Assembly (NCBI GenBank): GCA_009835005.1
Contig: WTFG01000001.1
Coordinates: 310,001-374,000 of the forward strand
Source: Flavobacteriaceae bacterium Ap0902
GTDB lineage: Bacteria > Bacteroidota > Bacteroidia > Flavobacteriales > Weeksellaceae
Direction: 5' to 3'
Length of the DNA stretch: 64,000 nucleotides
A program made the position numbers and the translations under genes. Of the stretch, positions 53,482-63,270 are shown piece after piece. Each line of letters opens with the position of its first letter. The stretch's first letter is position 1. The notes below the pieces were generated by a model, which had not been told where the DNA came from, did no database searches, and worked only from the letters and a program-made list of their open reading frames with translations.

Positions 53482-54843
53482 TTATGTTTCAAAAAATTCT
53501 TCTACTTTGGCTAGACTTTGAGGCTGTGAAAATACCACCACTCTGTCTAATGGTTTAATTTCAAAATCTTGGGTAGGGATAAAGCCTTTTCCGTTCCGCA
53601 CGATACCACCAATGATGGCGTCATTTGGGAATTGAAGGTCTTCTATTCTCTTATGGGCAATTTTAGAACTCTCATCTACTCGATATTCCAAAACTTCTGC
53701 CTTTAAATCATATAAATTGGTGACATCCAATACCTTGCCGCGTCTAATATGCTTAAAAATAGCATTGGCAGCCATTAATTTTTTATTGATAAATCCATCG
53801 ATACCGATTTCTTGGCTCAAATGAATATAATCCATGTTTTCTACCAGCGCAATGGTTTTTTTGACACCTCTTGATTTGGCTAATAGACAGGCCATAATAT
53901 TAGTTTCTGATCTACCAGTCACAGCCACAAACGCATCAACTTCTGATATTCCTTCCTCTTCCAGAAGGTCTGAATCTCTGCCATCTCCATGCAAAACCAT
54001 GATATCATGATATTCATCTGCCAATTCATAGGCTTTAGTTTTATCATACTCTATGATTTTAATATCGTGTTTGTGATCTTTTAATAACTGGGCCGTTTTG
54101 GTACCTATTCTTCCTCCACCCAGCACCATGACATCTGATAAATTATGTTTTACTTTCCCTACCAATTGGTAAATAATTTCTTTAGCAGTCTCAAGGGCTA
54201 TGAAATATACATGGTCATTTTGAAGGTATGTGGTTTGTCCTCTAGGGATTATTGTCTCATAGCCATTGTCTATGGTTCTAATGATAAGGATGGGGATAAA
54301 GTTTATTTTATCATTAAAGACTTCAGAAGCTTCTTTTACCGTCTTATTAATTAAAGTTGACTTGGAACTTAACGTAACCCCAAGCAGATTTAAAGCGCCA
54401 TCATCAAAAGAATGAACCTCACTAAATATAGATTCTTCTACTAAATTAAATATTTCATTGGCAGCCAATTCTTCTGGAGATATTAGCATATCTATTCCTG
54501 CGCGTTCCAAGGCCGTTCTATTTCTCCTTTCTAGGAACTCTGGGTTTGTTACCCTAGCAATGACTTTTTTACAACCTAATTTTTTAGCGATAAGCGCAGA
54601 CATAAGATTTGTGTTTTGCAATTGTGTTACTGCAATCAATATATCTGCATCTTGAACACCAATGTCCACAAGCGTATTAAAGGAGGCACAATCTCCACGA
54701 TGTGTCAAAACATCTAATTGATGTTCTATTCTAGATAATTTTTCTTTATCCATATCTATCACAGTAATATTCTGTGATTCATTGGATAAGAGTTTAGCAA
54801 TGTGGTATCCTACTTCGCCAGCTCCCGCTATAATTATTTTCAT
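53482..54843 (-). CDS. trkA: Potassium transport regulator TrkA
   Basis: This 453-residue cytoplasmic protein has two TrkA-N nucleotide-binding domains (I-I-A-G-A-G-E-V-G-Y-H-I-A near residue 4 and V-L-G-G-G-R-I-G-T-K near 237), each followed by a TrkA-C domain, giving the classic two-fold layout. NAD(H) or ATP binding controls the TrkH channel. V-V-V-F-S-Q-P-Q is near the C-terminus. It is the first gene of the trkA-trkH operon, with prfB reading the same way 53 bp upstream. Confidence 0.95.
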   Translation of the reverse strand: MKIIIAGAGEVGYHIAKLLSNESQNITVIDMDKEKLSRIEHQLDVLTHRGDCASFNTLVDIGVQDADILIAVTQLQNTNLMSALIAKKLGCKKVIARVTNPEFLERRNRTALERAGIDMLISPEELAANEIFNLVEESIFSEVHSFDDGALNLLGVTLSSKSTLINKTVKEASEVFNDKINFIPILIIRTIDNGYETIIPRGQTTYLQNDHVYFIALETAKEIIYQLVGKVKHNLSDVMVLGGGRIGTKTAQLLKDHKHDIKIIEYDKTKAYELADEYHDIMVLHGDGRDSDLLEEEGISEVDAFVAVTGRSETNIMACLLAKSRGVKKTIALVENMDYIHLSQEIGIDGFINKKLMAANAIFKHIRRGKVLDVTNLYDLKAEVLEYRVDESSKIAHKRIEDLQFPNDAIIGGIVRNGKGFIPTQDFEIKPLDRVVVFSQPQSLAKVEEFFET

Positions 54844-54895
54844 GATATATGATAGGATTAATTAAAATTTAATAGAATTACCTTGGATATAAATT

Positions 54896-56008
54896 TTATA
54901 AAAAGGTATCTTTTTCTTCTGTTTGGCTACTCCACATTAAGTAAGCTTTTAGGAAATCATCTATTCCTCCATCTAAAACGCTGCTTACATCAGAAGTTTC
55001 CTCTCCTGTACGTACATCCTTTACCATCTGGTATGGATGGAGTACATAGTTTCTAATCTGGCTACCCCATTCGATAGCTTTTTTATTTGCCTCTATCTCG
55101 TTTCTTGCTTGCATACGCTCTTCTAACTCCTTTTTATAGAGTTCTGATTTCAACATTTGCATGGCCAATTCCCTATTAGCCAGTTGAGAACGCTCTACAG
55201 AACATACAACTACAATGCCAGTAGGTTTATGTGTCAATTGTACTTTGGTTTCTACTTTATTCACATTCTGTCCACCAGCACCACCCGATCTAGAGGTATG
55301 TAATTCTACATCGTTGGGATTAATTTCTATATCTATAGAATCATCTACCAAAGGATATACATAAACGGATACAAAACTCGTATGACGTTTGGCATTAGAG
55401 TCAAAAGGAGAAATCCTCACAAGCCTATGAACACCATTTTCTCCTTTAAGATATCCAAAAGCATATTCACCATCAACTTCCAAGGTTACTGTTTTTACTC
55501 CAGCCACATCCCCTTCTTGGTAATTTAATTCTTTGATTTTATAGCCATTTTTCTCTGCCCACATGATATACATACGCATCAGCATACTCGCCCAATCACA
55601 AGATTCTGTACCACCAGCACCTGCAGTAATTTGGATTACAGCACTCATATCATCTCCTTCATCAGATAGCATATTGCGAAATTCTATCTTCTCTAGAAGG
55701 TCTAACGTTTTGGTAGCTTGCTTGTCTATCTCCTCTTCTGATCCTTCTCCCATTTCTTTATAGAAGTCATATAAAACTTCTAAATCATTTGCAGCTCTTC
55801 TCACTTCTTGGTAATCATCTACCCAAGACTTTTTTAAATTTAATTGCTTTAGATGAGTCTGAGCAGTTTTAGGGTTATCCCAAAATTCTGGGGAAGCTGC
55901 TTTTTCTTCATCATTGGCAATTTCTATTTTCTTTTTATCAATTTCTAGGTAGTTATGTAGATTTTCTACGCGTTCTAGAATATCTTTTAAAGTATCACTT
56001 TGAATCAT
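54896..56008 (-). CDS. prfB: Peptide chain release factor 2
   Basis: This 370-residue protein recognises UGA and UAA stop codons. Type 2 features are the S-P-F codon-recognition tripeptide (I-S-P-F-D-S), the G-G-Q peptidyl-hydrolase motif ([10 protein letters not shown]), and the RF-specific [11 protein letters not shown]. Unusually compared with E. coli, there is no in-frame UGA and programmed frameshift after about residue 21: the frame reads straight through N-Y-L-E-I-D. The start ATG at 56008 gives the normal N-terminal helix. Confidence 0.96.
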   Translation of the reverse strand: MIQSDTLKDILERVENLHNYLEIDKKKIEIANDEEKAASPEFWDNPKTAQTHLKQLNLKKSWVDDYQEVRRAANDLEVLYDFYKEMGEGSEEEIDKQATKTLDLLEKIEFRNMLSDEGDDMSAVIQITAGAGGTESCDWASMLMRMYIMWAEKNGYKIKELNYQEGDVAGVKTVTLEVDGEYAFGYLKGENGVHRLVRISPFDSNAKRHTSFVSVYVYPLVDDSIDIEINPNDVELHTSRSGGAGGQNVNKVETKVQLTHKPTGIVVVCSVERSQLANRELAMQMLKSELYKKELEERMQARNEIEANKKAIEWGSQIRNYVLHPYQMVKDVRTGEETSDVSSVLDGGIDDFLKAYLMWSSQTEEKDTFL

Positions 56009-56108
56009 TTTACAAATATATCATTTTAAGAGAATTCCATGAGGACTCTTGTGTTTAATTAAACAAAAAGAAAAAACTATAGTGGTATATTTTGATTGAA
56101 CAGAAAAT

Positions 56109-56510
56109 TTATCTAGGTCTTCCATCTAAGTCTACGCCGTATTTCCACTCTATGAATTTAAAGAAATTATATAATTTATATTCAAATGTTTTCCCATAAT
56201 CAATGTGGGGGCTATAATCTATACTCACCTCATAGAGATTAGGGTCATAGCGCATCGGTTGTGTATGACGGTAGTTCCACTCATTGACTAAAAAGATATT
56301 TTTGTTTTTATAATAAGATTCAGAATAGAAATTCTCTGGAAAGGCAATCGCATTTAAGAAATAATCATATTGCCCATCTAACACGATGATGTCATATTCA
56401 CCATCCTCTGTTTCTTCAAACTTTAATTCATTTTTATCTGTTACCGTATTAGAATTGAGCACTCCACAAGCATAAAAAGAAAAGAATATAAAACAAAAAA
56501 GAATTCTCAT
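56109..56510 (-). CDS. DUF6146-type lipoprotein
   Basis: This 133-residue protein has a lipoprotein signal (M-R-I-L-F-C-F-I-F-F-S-F-Y-A-C-G). The mature domain contains I-V-L-D-G-Q-Y-D-Y-F-L-N-A-I-A-F-P-E as motif residues, F-L-V-N-E-W-N-Y-R, and ends E-W-K-Y-G-V-D-L, a pattern consistent with the DUF6146 family of Bacteroidota. Location is probably the outer membrane. It follows a small membrane-protein gene in the same direction and precedes prfB. Function is unknown. Confidence 0.78.
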   Translation of the reverse strand: MRILFCFIFFSFYACGVLNSNTVTDKNELKFEETEDGEYDIIVLDGQYDYFLNAIAFPENFYSESYYKNKNIFLVNEWNYRHTQPMRYDPNLYEVSIDYSPHIDYGKTFEYKLYNFFKFIEWKYGVDLDGRPR

Positions 56511-56570
56511 AACTTTATAATATTTGAATACAAGTTACAAGAATTCTTAAATTAAATATGTTAAAAAAGC

Positions 56571-56780
56571 CTACTTTTGATAAAGTACCTCTATACCCTC
56601 TTGTTCGTATAACTTTTTGGATCTTACATCTTCTGGATCTACGTCTGCATTAATTTTACCATTAAGTTCTGCCACCCCTGCCGTCAACCAGTATGGCAAT
56701 ATACCAATTAGAAAAGTTAGGCACCAGAAACCAGCTAATGCCATAACAATAAAAAAAACAAATCCTATAAACTGATCCAT
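56571..56780 (-). CDS. Small membrane protein of unknown function (69 residues)
   Basis: The protein has a short Met-Asp-Gln start and two closely spaced hydrophobic stretches (about 5-20 and 22-35: F-V-F-F-I-V-M-A-L-A-G-F-W-C-L-T-F-L-I-G-I-L). It ends with a charged cytoplasmic-type tail of about 30 residues containing V-D-P-E-D-V-R-S-K-K-L-Y. No family is recognised. A good promoter (TTG-N19-TATTTTTG at 56800-56829, minus strand) lies directly upstream, supporting real expression. The lipoprotein gene follows 60 bp later. Confidence 0.75.
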   Translation of the reverse strand: MDQFIGFVFFIVMALAGFWCLTFLIGILPYWLTAGVAELNGKINADVDPEDVRSKKLYEQEGIEVLYQK

Positions 56781-56799
56781 GATAAATGATTTTGAAGTT

Positions 56800-56829
56800 C
56801 AAAAATACAAACTATATTTTTTTTAACAA
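56800..56829 (-). promoter_or_regulatory. Promoter TTG-N19-TATTTTTG for the small membrane protein gene
   Basis: On the minus strand TTG is at 56829-56827 and TATTTTTG at 56807-56800, separated by exactly 19 bp. The expected start is near 56794, about 14 bp before the ATG at 56780. Confidence 0.75.
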
Positions 56830-56904
56830 CATTTTTTGTAATTAAAATTTTTTAGACTTAAAATTAATTAACTTTGAACCGCTCTAAAATCCCTTATTTT
56901 AATC

Positions 56905-57822
56905 ATGAAAATAGCCATATTATCAAGGTCTAGTTACATATATTCTACCAATAGATTAATAGAAGAAGCAAGAAAAAGAGATCATCGAGTAATCGTTGTA
57001 GACCCTTTGAAATGTAATTTGGTGATGGAGAAGAACGAGCCTGGAATTCATGTGGTCAAACATAAATTAGAAAGAGTAGATGCGATTATTCCAAGAATAG
57101 GATCTTCTATTACCCATTATGGTTCTGCACTCATTAGACAATTTGAAATGATGAATGTTTTTACTACTTTATCTTCTAATGCTTTGCTGAGGTCTAGGGA
57201 TAAGTTGCGGTCTATGCAGCTCTTATCCAGGGAGTCTATTGATTTTCCTAAAACATTCTATACCAACATGAATTCTTCTTTAGAAGCAGAGGAAATTCTT
57301 GATTTTGTGGACGGGACACCCATTGTATTAAAAGTTTTAGAGGGAACGCAAGGGGTTGGGGTGATGCTTTTAGAAACTAAAATGGCAGCAGTTTCCGTAA
57401 TACAGGCCATGCATAGTCTACACGCCAAAGTCATGGTGCAGGAATATATAGAAGAAGCTGGAGGTAAGGATTTACGTGTATTCGTAGTAAATAATAAAGT
57501 GGTGGGTGCAATGGAACGCTCTGGAAAAGAAGGTGATTTCCGCTCTAATTTGCATCGCGGCGGATCTGCTATTGGAGCCAAATTAACTCCAGATGAAAAG
57601 AATATTGCTATTACTGCCTGCCGGGCGATGGGCTTGCAAGTGGCTGGTGTAGATATGCTGCGTTCTAAGAGAGGTCCATTAATTTTAGAAATGAATTCTT
57701 CTCCAGGATTAGAAGGCATAGAAGAAGCAACGGGAACCAATATTGCAGAAAGCATCATTAAATACACAGAACATGGGGCTAGAACCCAGTCCACTACTAA
57801 AATTAATCGCTATAAAGGTTAA
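56905..57822 (+). CDS. rimK: RimK-family ATP-grasp ligase (ribosomal protein S6 glutamate ligase-like)
   Basis: This 305-residue protein starts with K-I-A-I-L-S-R-S-S-Y-I-Y-S-T-N-R-L, the RimK N-terminal motif. An ATP-grasp fold follows with S-R-D-K-L-R-S-M-Q-L-L (substrate helix), V-L-K-V-L-E-G-T-Q-G-V-G-V, V-Q-E-Y-I-E-E-A, D-L-R-V-F-V-V and metal-binding E-M-N-S-S-P-G-L-E-G-I-E. RimK adds glutamate residues to the C-terminus of ribosomal protein S6. It stands 3 bp before an aspartoacylase-like gene, a pairing also seen in other bacteria; the partner role is unresolved. Confidence 0.93.
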   Translation: MKIAILSRSSYIYSTNRLIEEARKRDHRVIVVDPLKCNLVMEKNEPGIHVVKHKLERVDAIIPRIGSSITHYGSALIRQFEMMNVFTTLSSNALLRSRDKLRSMQLLSRESIDFPKTFYTNMNSSLEAEEILDFVDGTPIVLKVLEGTQGVGVMLLETKMAAVSVIQAMHSLHAKVMVQEYIEEAGGKDLRVFVVNNKVVGAMERSGKEGDFRSNLHRGGSAIGAKLTPDEKNIAITACRAMGLQVAGVDMLRSKRGPLILEMNSSPGLEGIEEATGTNIAESIIKYTEHGARTQSTTKINRYKG

Positions 57823-57825
57823 AAT

Positions 57826-58776
57826 ATGCCAGCTTTAGAAATATACAATACGCTAATTCCAGAAAATCAAAAAACCATTATCCAAATGAATGTGGCGCAT
57901 CTAACAACGCGCACACCTATAGAAATTCCTATTTTTGTATATAAATCACAACATCCAGGGCCCACGGTTTTGTTCTCTGCAGGGATGCACGGGGATGAAA
58001 TTAATGGGGTAGAAATTGTTCGTAGGATATTAGATACAGATTTATACAAAGTAGACAGAGGAACGGTGATTTGTATTCCGATTATCAATATTTATGGTTT
58101 TTTAAATTTTAGCAGGTATGTGCCAGATGGCAAAGATGTGAATAGGAGTTTCCCAGGATATGCCAAGGGTTCTTTAGCCTCAAAAGTGGCATATCATATA
58201 ACCAAATATATTATTCCATATATTGATTTGGGCATAGATTTCCATACTGGCGGCTCCCAAAGGACCAATTACCCCCAGATTAGAGGGGATTTTTCTGATG
58301 AGATGACTGCTCAATTAGCTAGAGATACCAGAGCCCCTTTTTTAATTCATTCCAAAATTATTCTAGGCTCTTTGCGCATGGCAGCGCATGAAAATGGCAA
58401 GAAAATATTGGTTTACGAAGGTGGTGAAAGTTTAAGATATGATAAATTTGCCATAGAAGAAGGTTATAATTGTGTTCATAGACTTTTAAAAAGTTTGGAT
58501 ATGATCAATAGAATACCAGAACCTTGTAGTAATAGTATTTTAATTGAAGATAAATCATGGTACCGTTGCCCTGATTCTGGTATGTGGATTCCTGCGGTAG
58601 AATATGGGGATTATGTAGAGAAAGAACAGTCTATGGGGTTTATCACCAGTCCTTTTGGTGATTTTAAATCAAAAGTGGTTTCAAAGGAGGCAGGTTATAT
58701 CATTGGGTTGAACAATCAGGCAGTTGTAAATAAAGGAGATGCCTTAATCAATTTGGGCGTTGTAGCAGAAGGTTAA
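57826..58776 (+). CDS. Succinylglutamate desuccinylase/aspartoacylase-family zinc hydrolase
   Basis: This 316-residue M14-like amidohydrolase has zinc ligands in [11 protein letters not shown] (H and E) and D-F-H-T-G-G (second His), plus K-D-V-N-R-S-F-P-G and a late K-I-L-V-Y-E-G-G-E catalytic Glu region. The C-terminal part forms a small beta-domain. It is encoded 3 bp after rimK and 1 bp before ruvC. Since RimK adds glutamate by amide bonds, an amidohydrolase beside it could trim or recycle such tails; that is inference. True aspartoacylase or AstE substrate use cannot be decided. Confidence 0.9.
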   Translation: MPALEIYNTLIPENQKTIIQMNVAHLTTRTPIEIPIFVYKSQHPGPTVLFSAGMHGDEINGVEIVRRILDTDLYKVDRGTVICIPIINIYGFLNFSRYVPDGKDVNRSFPGYAKGSLASKVAYHITKYIIPYIDLGIDFHTGGSQRTNYPQIRGDFSDEMTAQLARDTRAPFLIHSKIILGSLRMAAHENGKKILVYEGGESLRYDKFAIEEGYNCVHRLLKSLDMINRIPEPCSNSILIEDKSWYRCPDSGMWIPAVEYGDYVEKEQSMGFITSPFGDFKSKVVSKEAGYIIGLNNQAVVNKGDALINLGVVAEG

Positions 58777-58777
58777 T

Positions 58778-59335
58778 ATGAAATCAATACACGAGAAAAT
58801 AATTTTAGGGGTAGACCCAGGGACTTCTATCATGGGGTTTGGTTTAATTGCAGTGAAGAATAATCAAATGAAACTGATTATGCTAGACGAATTAATTTTA
58901 AAAAAATACCAATCCCATGAAATTAAATTAAAGAAAATATTTGACCGCACATTATCTATTATAGATGAGTACCACCCAGATGAGTTGGCTATAGAAGCAC
59001 CATTTTTTGGTAAAAACGTACAGTCTATGCTCAAGCTAGGTAGGGCGCAAGGGGTGGCAATGGCCGCAGGATTACATAGAGAGGTTCCCATCACAGAATA
59101 CTCTCCAAAAAAAATTAAAATGGCTATCACAGGAAACGGAAATGCGAGTAAAGAACAAGTGGCGGGAATGCTTCAAAATTTATTAAAAATTAAAGAACTT
59201 CCCACAAACCTAGATGCTACGGATGGTTTGGCTGCAGCGGTATGCCATCATTTTAATTCTGGTAAAATCACGCATGGTAAAAGTTATACAGGCTGGGATG
59301 CTTTTGTAAAACAAAATCCCAAAAGAACAAAATGA
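58778..59335 (+). CDS. ruvC: Holliday junction resolvase RuvC
   Basis: This 185-residue RNase-H-fold endonuclease cuts Holliday junctions with RuvAB. Four acidic residues are visible: D13 in [13 protein letters not shown], the Glu in [10 protein letters not shown], and the pair in [11 protein letters not shown]. The DNA-contact [20 protein letters not shown] block is conserved. Length is normal, and ruvA and ruvB are not in the window. It is the last gene of the rimK unit, 1 bp after the aspartoacylase-like gene. Confidence 0.95.
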   Translation: MKSIHEKIILGVDPGTSIMGFGLIAVKNNQMKLIMLDELILKKYQSHEIKLKKIFDRTLSIIDEYHPDELAIEAPFFGKNVQSMLKLGRAQGVAMAAGLHREVPITEYSPKKIKMAITGNGNASKEQVAGMLQNLLKIKELPTNLDATDGLAAAVCHHFNSGKITHGKSYTGWDAFVKQNPKRTK

Positions 59336-59443
59336 TGATTGTTTGGATAGATTCTCTAGCTAAATAAGAAATTTGGTTTTAACTTAAACATGAAAATTGG
59401 TAAAAATCAAAATCATTACTAAATTGCAGCTTAATTGCTTTTT

Positions 59444-60913
59444 ATGTTTCCAAAAGAACAAGATTACGTTCAAAATTTAGTTAATCCCAAGTCAATGCGC
59501 GAGGAGTGCGGTATCTTCGGGGTTTATTCCAAAAATGATATTGACACTTTCTCTATTCAACAATTCGGTATGTTTGCTTTGCAGCATCGTGGACAAGAGG
59601 CCTGTGGTCTCACGGTGCTCAAAAACGGCGATTTAAAAACCTTTAAACAAGAAGGATTGGTATTAGATGCTTTTAAGCATATAGAAGATCCTAATGAATT
59701 TATGGGGAATGCCGCCATTGGACATACCAGATATACCACTGCAGGAGATGGTAGTACCAAGAACATTCAGCCTCTTTATACAGTCAATAGATTTGGTAAG
59801 CCCTATTTTTCTATTGCTCATAATGGGAATTTAATAGAAATAGAAGAATTAAGAGCGGAATTAAAAGCCAAAGATTTACCTTTCCTTGCAACTTCTGATA
59901 CAGAGGTCATGCTCCGCGCTATTCAATATCATTCAGATTTACCTGTACAAGAGGCTGTGAGAGAAATGGCAAAACAAGTCAAGGGTGCCTATTCTGTATT
60001 GTTATTGACAGATAATAAACTTGCCGCCTTTAGAGATCCCAACGGAATCCGTCCCTTGTGTATGGGGAAATTAGATGAAGATACCTTTGTATTTGCATCA
60101 GAGAGTTGTGCTTTAGATGCTATTGGAGCCACTTTTGAAAGAGACTTAAAACCAGGAGAAATCGTAGTATGCAGTCAAGACGGTATGCAATCATATATGA
60201 TTACAGATGAGCCCAAGCAGCGCATGTGTGCTTTTGAATATATTTATTTCGCGCGTCCAGATTCTATCTTAGAGGGAAAAGAAGTGTATGATTTGCGTGT
60301 AGAAAGCGGCAAGAAACTATTTAAGCAATCTCCAGTGGATGCTGATGTGGTGATTGGTGTACCAGATTCTGGTATTCCTGCAGCTATTGGATATTCAGAG
60401 GCTAGTGGAATTCCTTTTCAACCTATTTTGGTTAAAAACCGTTACATGAGCCGTTCTTTCATTGTTCCAACGCAGGAAATGAGAGAAAGAATTGTGAATT
60501 TAAAACTAAATCCTATTGTTCCTAAGATTAAAGGAAAACGATTGGTGATTTTAGATGATAGCATCGTACGTGGAACCACAAGTAAATTGTTAATTAAAAT
60601 ATTAAAAGAGGCTGGAGCCAAAGAAGTACATTTTAGAAGTGCTTCTCCACCGATTATCGCTCCTTGTTTTTTAGGAATTGATATGCCTTTTAAAAAAGAT
60701 TTAATTTCTGCCAATAAATCGATTGAAGAGTTAAGACAATTTCTAGAAGTGGATAGTTTGGATTTCTTGTCTGTGCCTAACTTAATAGATTTATTAAAAT
60801 CAAAAAATCATTGTTTTGGTTGTTTTACAGAGAGATACCCTGTATTACCCACCAAGCCACATCCAGAATTAGAAGCAAGTTTACAATATAATCCGTCGCA
60901 TGAAGGAGGCTAG
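59444..60913 (+). CDS. purF: Amidophosphoribosyltransferase
   Basis: This enzyme carries out the first committed purine step (PRPP + glutamine to phosphoribosylamine). From the ATG at 59444 the protein has 489 residues and the catalytic N-terminal Cys is residue 22 (R-E-E-C-G-I-F-G), implying a 21-residue propeptide; starting at the inner ATG (59495, M-R-E-E-C) is the alternative. A Ntn glutaminase domain (H-R-G-Q-E-A-C-G, G-H-T-R-Y-T-T) is followed by the PRPP-binding D-D-S-I-V-R-G-T-T-S-K domain. Three late Cys in N-H-C-F-G-C-F and nearby could ligate an Fe-S cluster as in the Bacillus-type enzyme. Confidence 0.95.
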   Translation: MFPKEQDYVQNLVNPKSMREECGIFGVYSKNDIDTFSIQQFGMFALQHRGQEACGLTVLKNGDLKTFKQEGLVLDAFKHIEDPNEFMGNAAIGHTRYTTAGDGSTKNIQPLYTVNRFGKPYFSIAHNGNLIEIEELRAELKAKDLPFLATSDTEVMLRAIQYHSDLPVQEAVREMAKQVKGAYSVLLLTDNKLAAFRDPNGIRPLCMGKLDEDTFVFASESCALDAIGATFERDLKPGEIVVCSQDGMQSYMITDEPKQRMCAFEYIYFARPDSILEGKEVYDLRVESGKKLFKQSPVDADVVIGVPDSGIPAAIGYSEASGIPFQPILVKNRYMSRSFIVPTQEMRERIVNLKLNPIVPKIKGKRLVILDDSIVRGTTSKLLIKILKEAGAKEVHFRSASPPIIAPCFLGIDMPFKKDLISANKSIEELRQFLEVDSLDFLSVPNLIDLLKSKNHCFGCFTERYPVLPTKPHPELEASLQYNPSHEGG

Positions 60914-61003
60914 GGTAGAGAAGCTGAATGGTCGTAGGATTTTAAAATTTATTTTTTTGATTGAATTAAAAGAGAGGTCCTTTTATTAAATAAAATCTAA
61001 TTT

Positions 61004-63196
61004 GTGTTTAAAAACTTCTTTAAAAGTTATGACTTTCGTAGAGGTTTACTCTTGGTTTTCACGATTCTGGTCTGTGGGTTAACTCTATTTATATTGAATT
61101 TTCCAGATTTAATTCCTGGGATGGCGATTGGTGTTTTATTGACATCCATTTGTGATTTGCAAGGAGATTTTAATAAAAGAGTTTTAGCTATGCTTTTTAG
61201 TATAGTTTTGAATGTCTTTAGCTTTTTTATGATCAATATGTTTTTAGAGCAACCATTTTTGCTCTTTCCATATTTGACGATTACAGTTTTTATGATTTCC
61301 TATATTGGTGTATTTGGCTTTAGAGCCAACATGCTCGCATTCTCTGGTTTAATGGGCATCGTATTGAGTATGGTACGCAAATATGAGGGAACTGCGATTT
61401 GGGAATATATCGGATTATTTATAGGCGGAGGTTTAGTATATATGCTGTTTAGTTCTATTTTTCATAGACTTACCAAGAAAAGTCAAGTAAATGAGAAACT
61501 AGTAGCTTTAATGAATTATACCGCAGAATACCTAACACTTAAATTTCAAACCTACCAAAAAGGTGAAGATCTAGATGAGGAAAGAAGACTCTCTAAGCAT
61601 CAATCTATAACAGATATGGAGGAGGATTTACGTCAACTATTATTTACCAATGAAATATTTGGAGGTTCCTCCAAAACGCGCAATAGACAGATGCTCCTTT
61701 TGGTGGAAATGATAGACGTTGCAGAATTAACTTCTACCAATTTAATGGATATTAAAACATTAAGAACAAAGGAGTATTGGTCAGAAGATTTGTTTCAGCC
61801 CTATTTAGAAATTATGAGCAAGCAAATCACCTGGCTAAAAAACTTGTCTGCAGCATTGGGAGGAGCCAACGTAGATATTAAACCTCCAGTCACTGTTGCG
61901 GAAATAGAATATATAAACCAAGCTATACATGAATTTGCCGTCTTTCATGGCATTTCAAAAGTCAGAGAAATTTCTATTCCTTTATTTAATTTCAAAAATT
62001 ATTTGATTAGGCAACAGTCTAAACTCAATGCCGTTTATTATTTAGTTAAAAATAAGAAAAGCAGACAATTAGAAACGCTAGCCAAAAGTTATCAGCAAAA
62101 ATTTATTTCTGGAGAAGACTACTCTATAAGAGGTTTAAAAGAGAGTTTTAAGTTATCTTCCCCTCATCTGCGGCATAGCATTAGGCTTACGGTTTCCATG
62201 ATTTCTGGGTATTTAATAGGTGTTTTATTAGAGGTGCATAATCCCTATTGGATCATGCTCACGATTGTCGTTATCATGCGGCCAAGTTATGGACTCACCA
62301 AAGAACGTTCTGTTAAACGTGTATCTGGAACTGTCGTAGGGACGTTGATTGCAGCGGGTATTGTTCTGCTAACCTCTCAAATCTATATTCACATGGCTGT
62401 CGCTTTGATTTCCATGGTTTTTGGGTTTTCTTTAATTAGTAGGAACTATTTTTGGGCTGCGGTGTGTATTACTTTGTATGTAATATTTGCCTTTTCTTTA
62501 ATCCTCCCAGATCAATGGGGTGTAATTCAATACAGATTAATAGATACAGTGATTGGTGGTGTGGTCTCTACTATAGTGGCTTACACCGTATTGCCGCATT
62601 GGGAGTATAAGACTTTAAGAAATAGCATGATAGAGGTTCTTGAGGCTAATCAAAACTATATTTCTGCTATTATAGAATTTTATAAAAACCCATCAGATGA
62701 CATTGAATACCGGCTAAATCGTAAAAAAGCATTTACCTCTACAGCAGAGTTACATGCTTCTTTTAAAAGATATACCCAAGACCCCAAAAGGAGGCAGTTA
62801 AAAAGAAGATATTATTATGAATGGATGACCATAAACCAGAACATTCTTTCTACTTTAGCCAGTCTAGGAACTTATATCAAAGATCATCATCATGCAGACA
62901 TCAAAGAGAGTTTTGAAATCACAATGCAAAATCTAAAATTAAATTTAAACCATATAGAGCATAAATTTGACAATCCTGTTTTTAAATTGAAAGCAGATTT
63001 TAATGTTCAGAACTGCATGGATGATTATTATAACTCTTTGACAGAAACCCGAGATAAAGAAATTTCTAAAGGGCAGTTAGAAATAGATCCAAAATTCAAA
63101 CATATTTTGATAGAATCTAAAAACATTAAACAAGAAATAGATTTATTAGAGGAATTAACCAGCAAATTAATCTCAACCACCAATCAATTTTTATAA
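61004..63196 (+). CDS. FUSC/YccS-family membrane protein
   Basis: The protein has 730 residues from a GTG start at 61004; no ATG is available upstream and the N-terminus (F-F-K-S-Y-D-F-R-R-G-L-L) fits the family. Two blocks of about five to six membrane helices (about 15-155 and 385-530) flank cytoplasmic helical domains, the FUSC layout related to fusaric acid resistance proteins and AaeB efflux pumps. The second block carries M-R-P-S-Y-G-L-T-K-E-R, the motif after the TM bundle typical of this group. It probably exports aromatic acids or similar compounds; the substrate is unknown. It lies 90 bp after purF. Confidence 0.9.
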   Translation: MFKNFFKSYDFRRGLLLVFTILVCGLTLFILNFPDLIPGMAIGVLLTSICDLQGDFNKRVLAMLFSIVLNVFSFFMINMFLEQPFLLFPYLTITVFMISYIGVFGFRANMLAFSGLMGIVLSMVRKYEGTAIWEYIGLFIGGGLVYMLFSSIFHRLTKKSQVNEKLVALMNYTAEYLTLKFQTYQKGEDLDEERRLSKHQSITDMEEDLRQLLFTNEIFGGSSKTRNRQMLLLVEMIDVAELTSTNLMDIKTLRTKEYWSEDLFQPYLEIMSKQITWLKNLSAALGGANVDIKPPVTVAEIEYINQAIHEFAVFHGISKVREISIPLFNFKNYLIRQQSKLNAVYYLVKNKKSRQLETLAKSYQQKFISGEDYSIRGLKESFKLSSPHLRHSIRLTVSMISGYLIGVLLEVHNPYWIMLTIVVIMRPSYGLTKERSVKRVSGTVVGTLIAAGIVLLTSQIYIHMAVALISMVFGFSLISRNYFWAAVCITLYVIFAFSLILPDQWGVIQYRLIDTVIGGVVSTIVAYTVLPHWEYKTLRNSMIEVLEANQNYISAIIEFYKNPSDDIEYRLNRKKAFTSTAELHASFKRYTQDPKRRQLKRRYYYEWMTINQNILSTLASLGTYIKDHHHADIKESFEITMQNLKLNLNHIEHKFDNPVFKLKADFNVQNCMDDYYNSLTETRDKEISKGQLEIDPKFKHILIESKNIKQEIDLLEELTSKLISTTNQFL

Positions 63197-63270
63197 ATTA
63201 ATAGAATTTTCTAAAGTAAATTAGCGAAACACAATCATTTCAGTTAATTTTATCCCGTAAACATAATATC

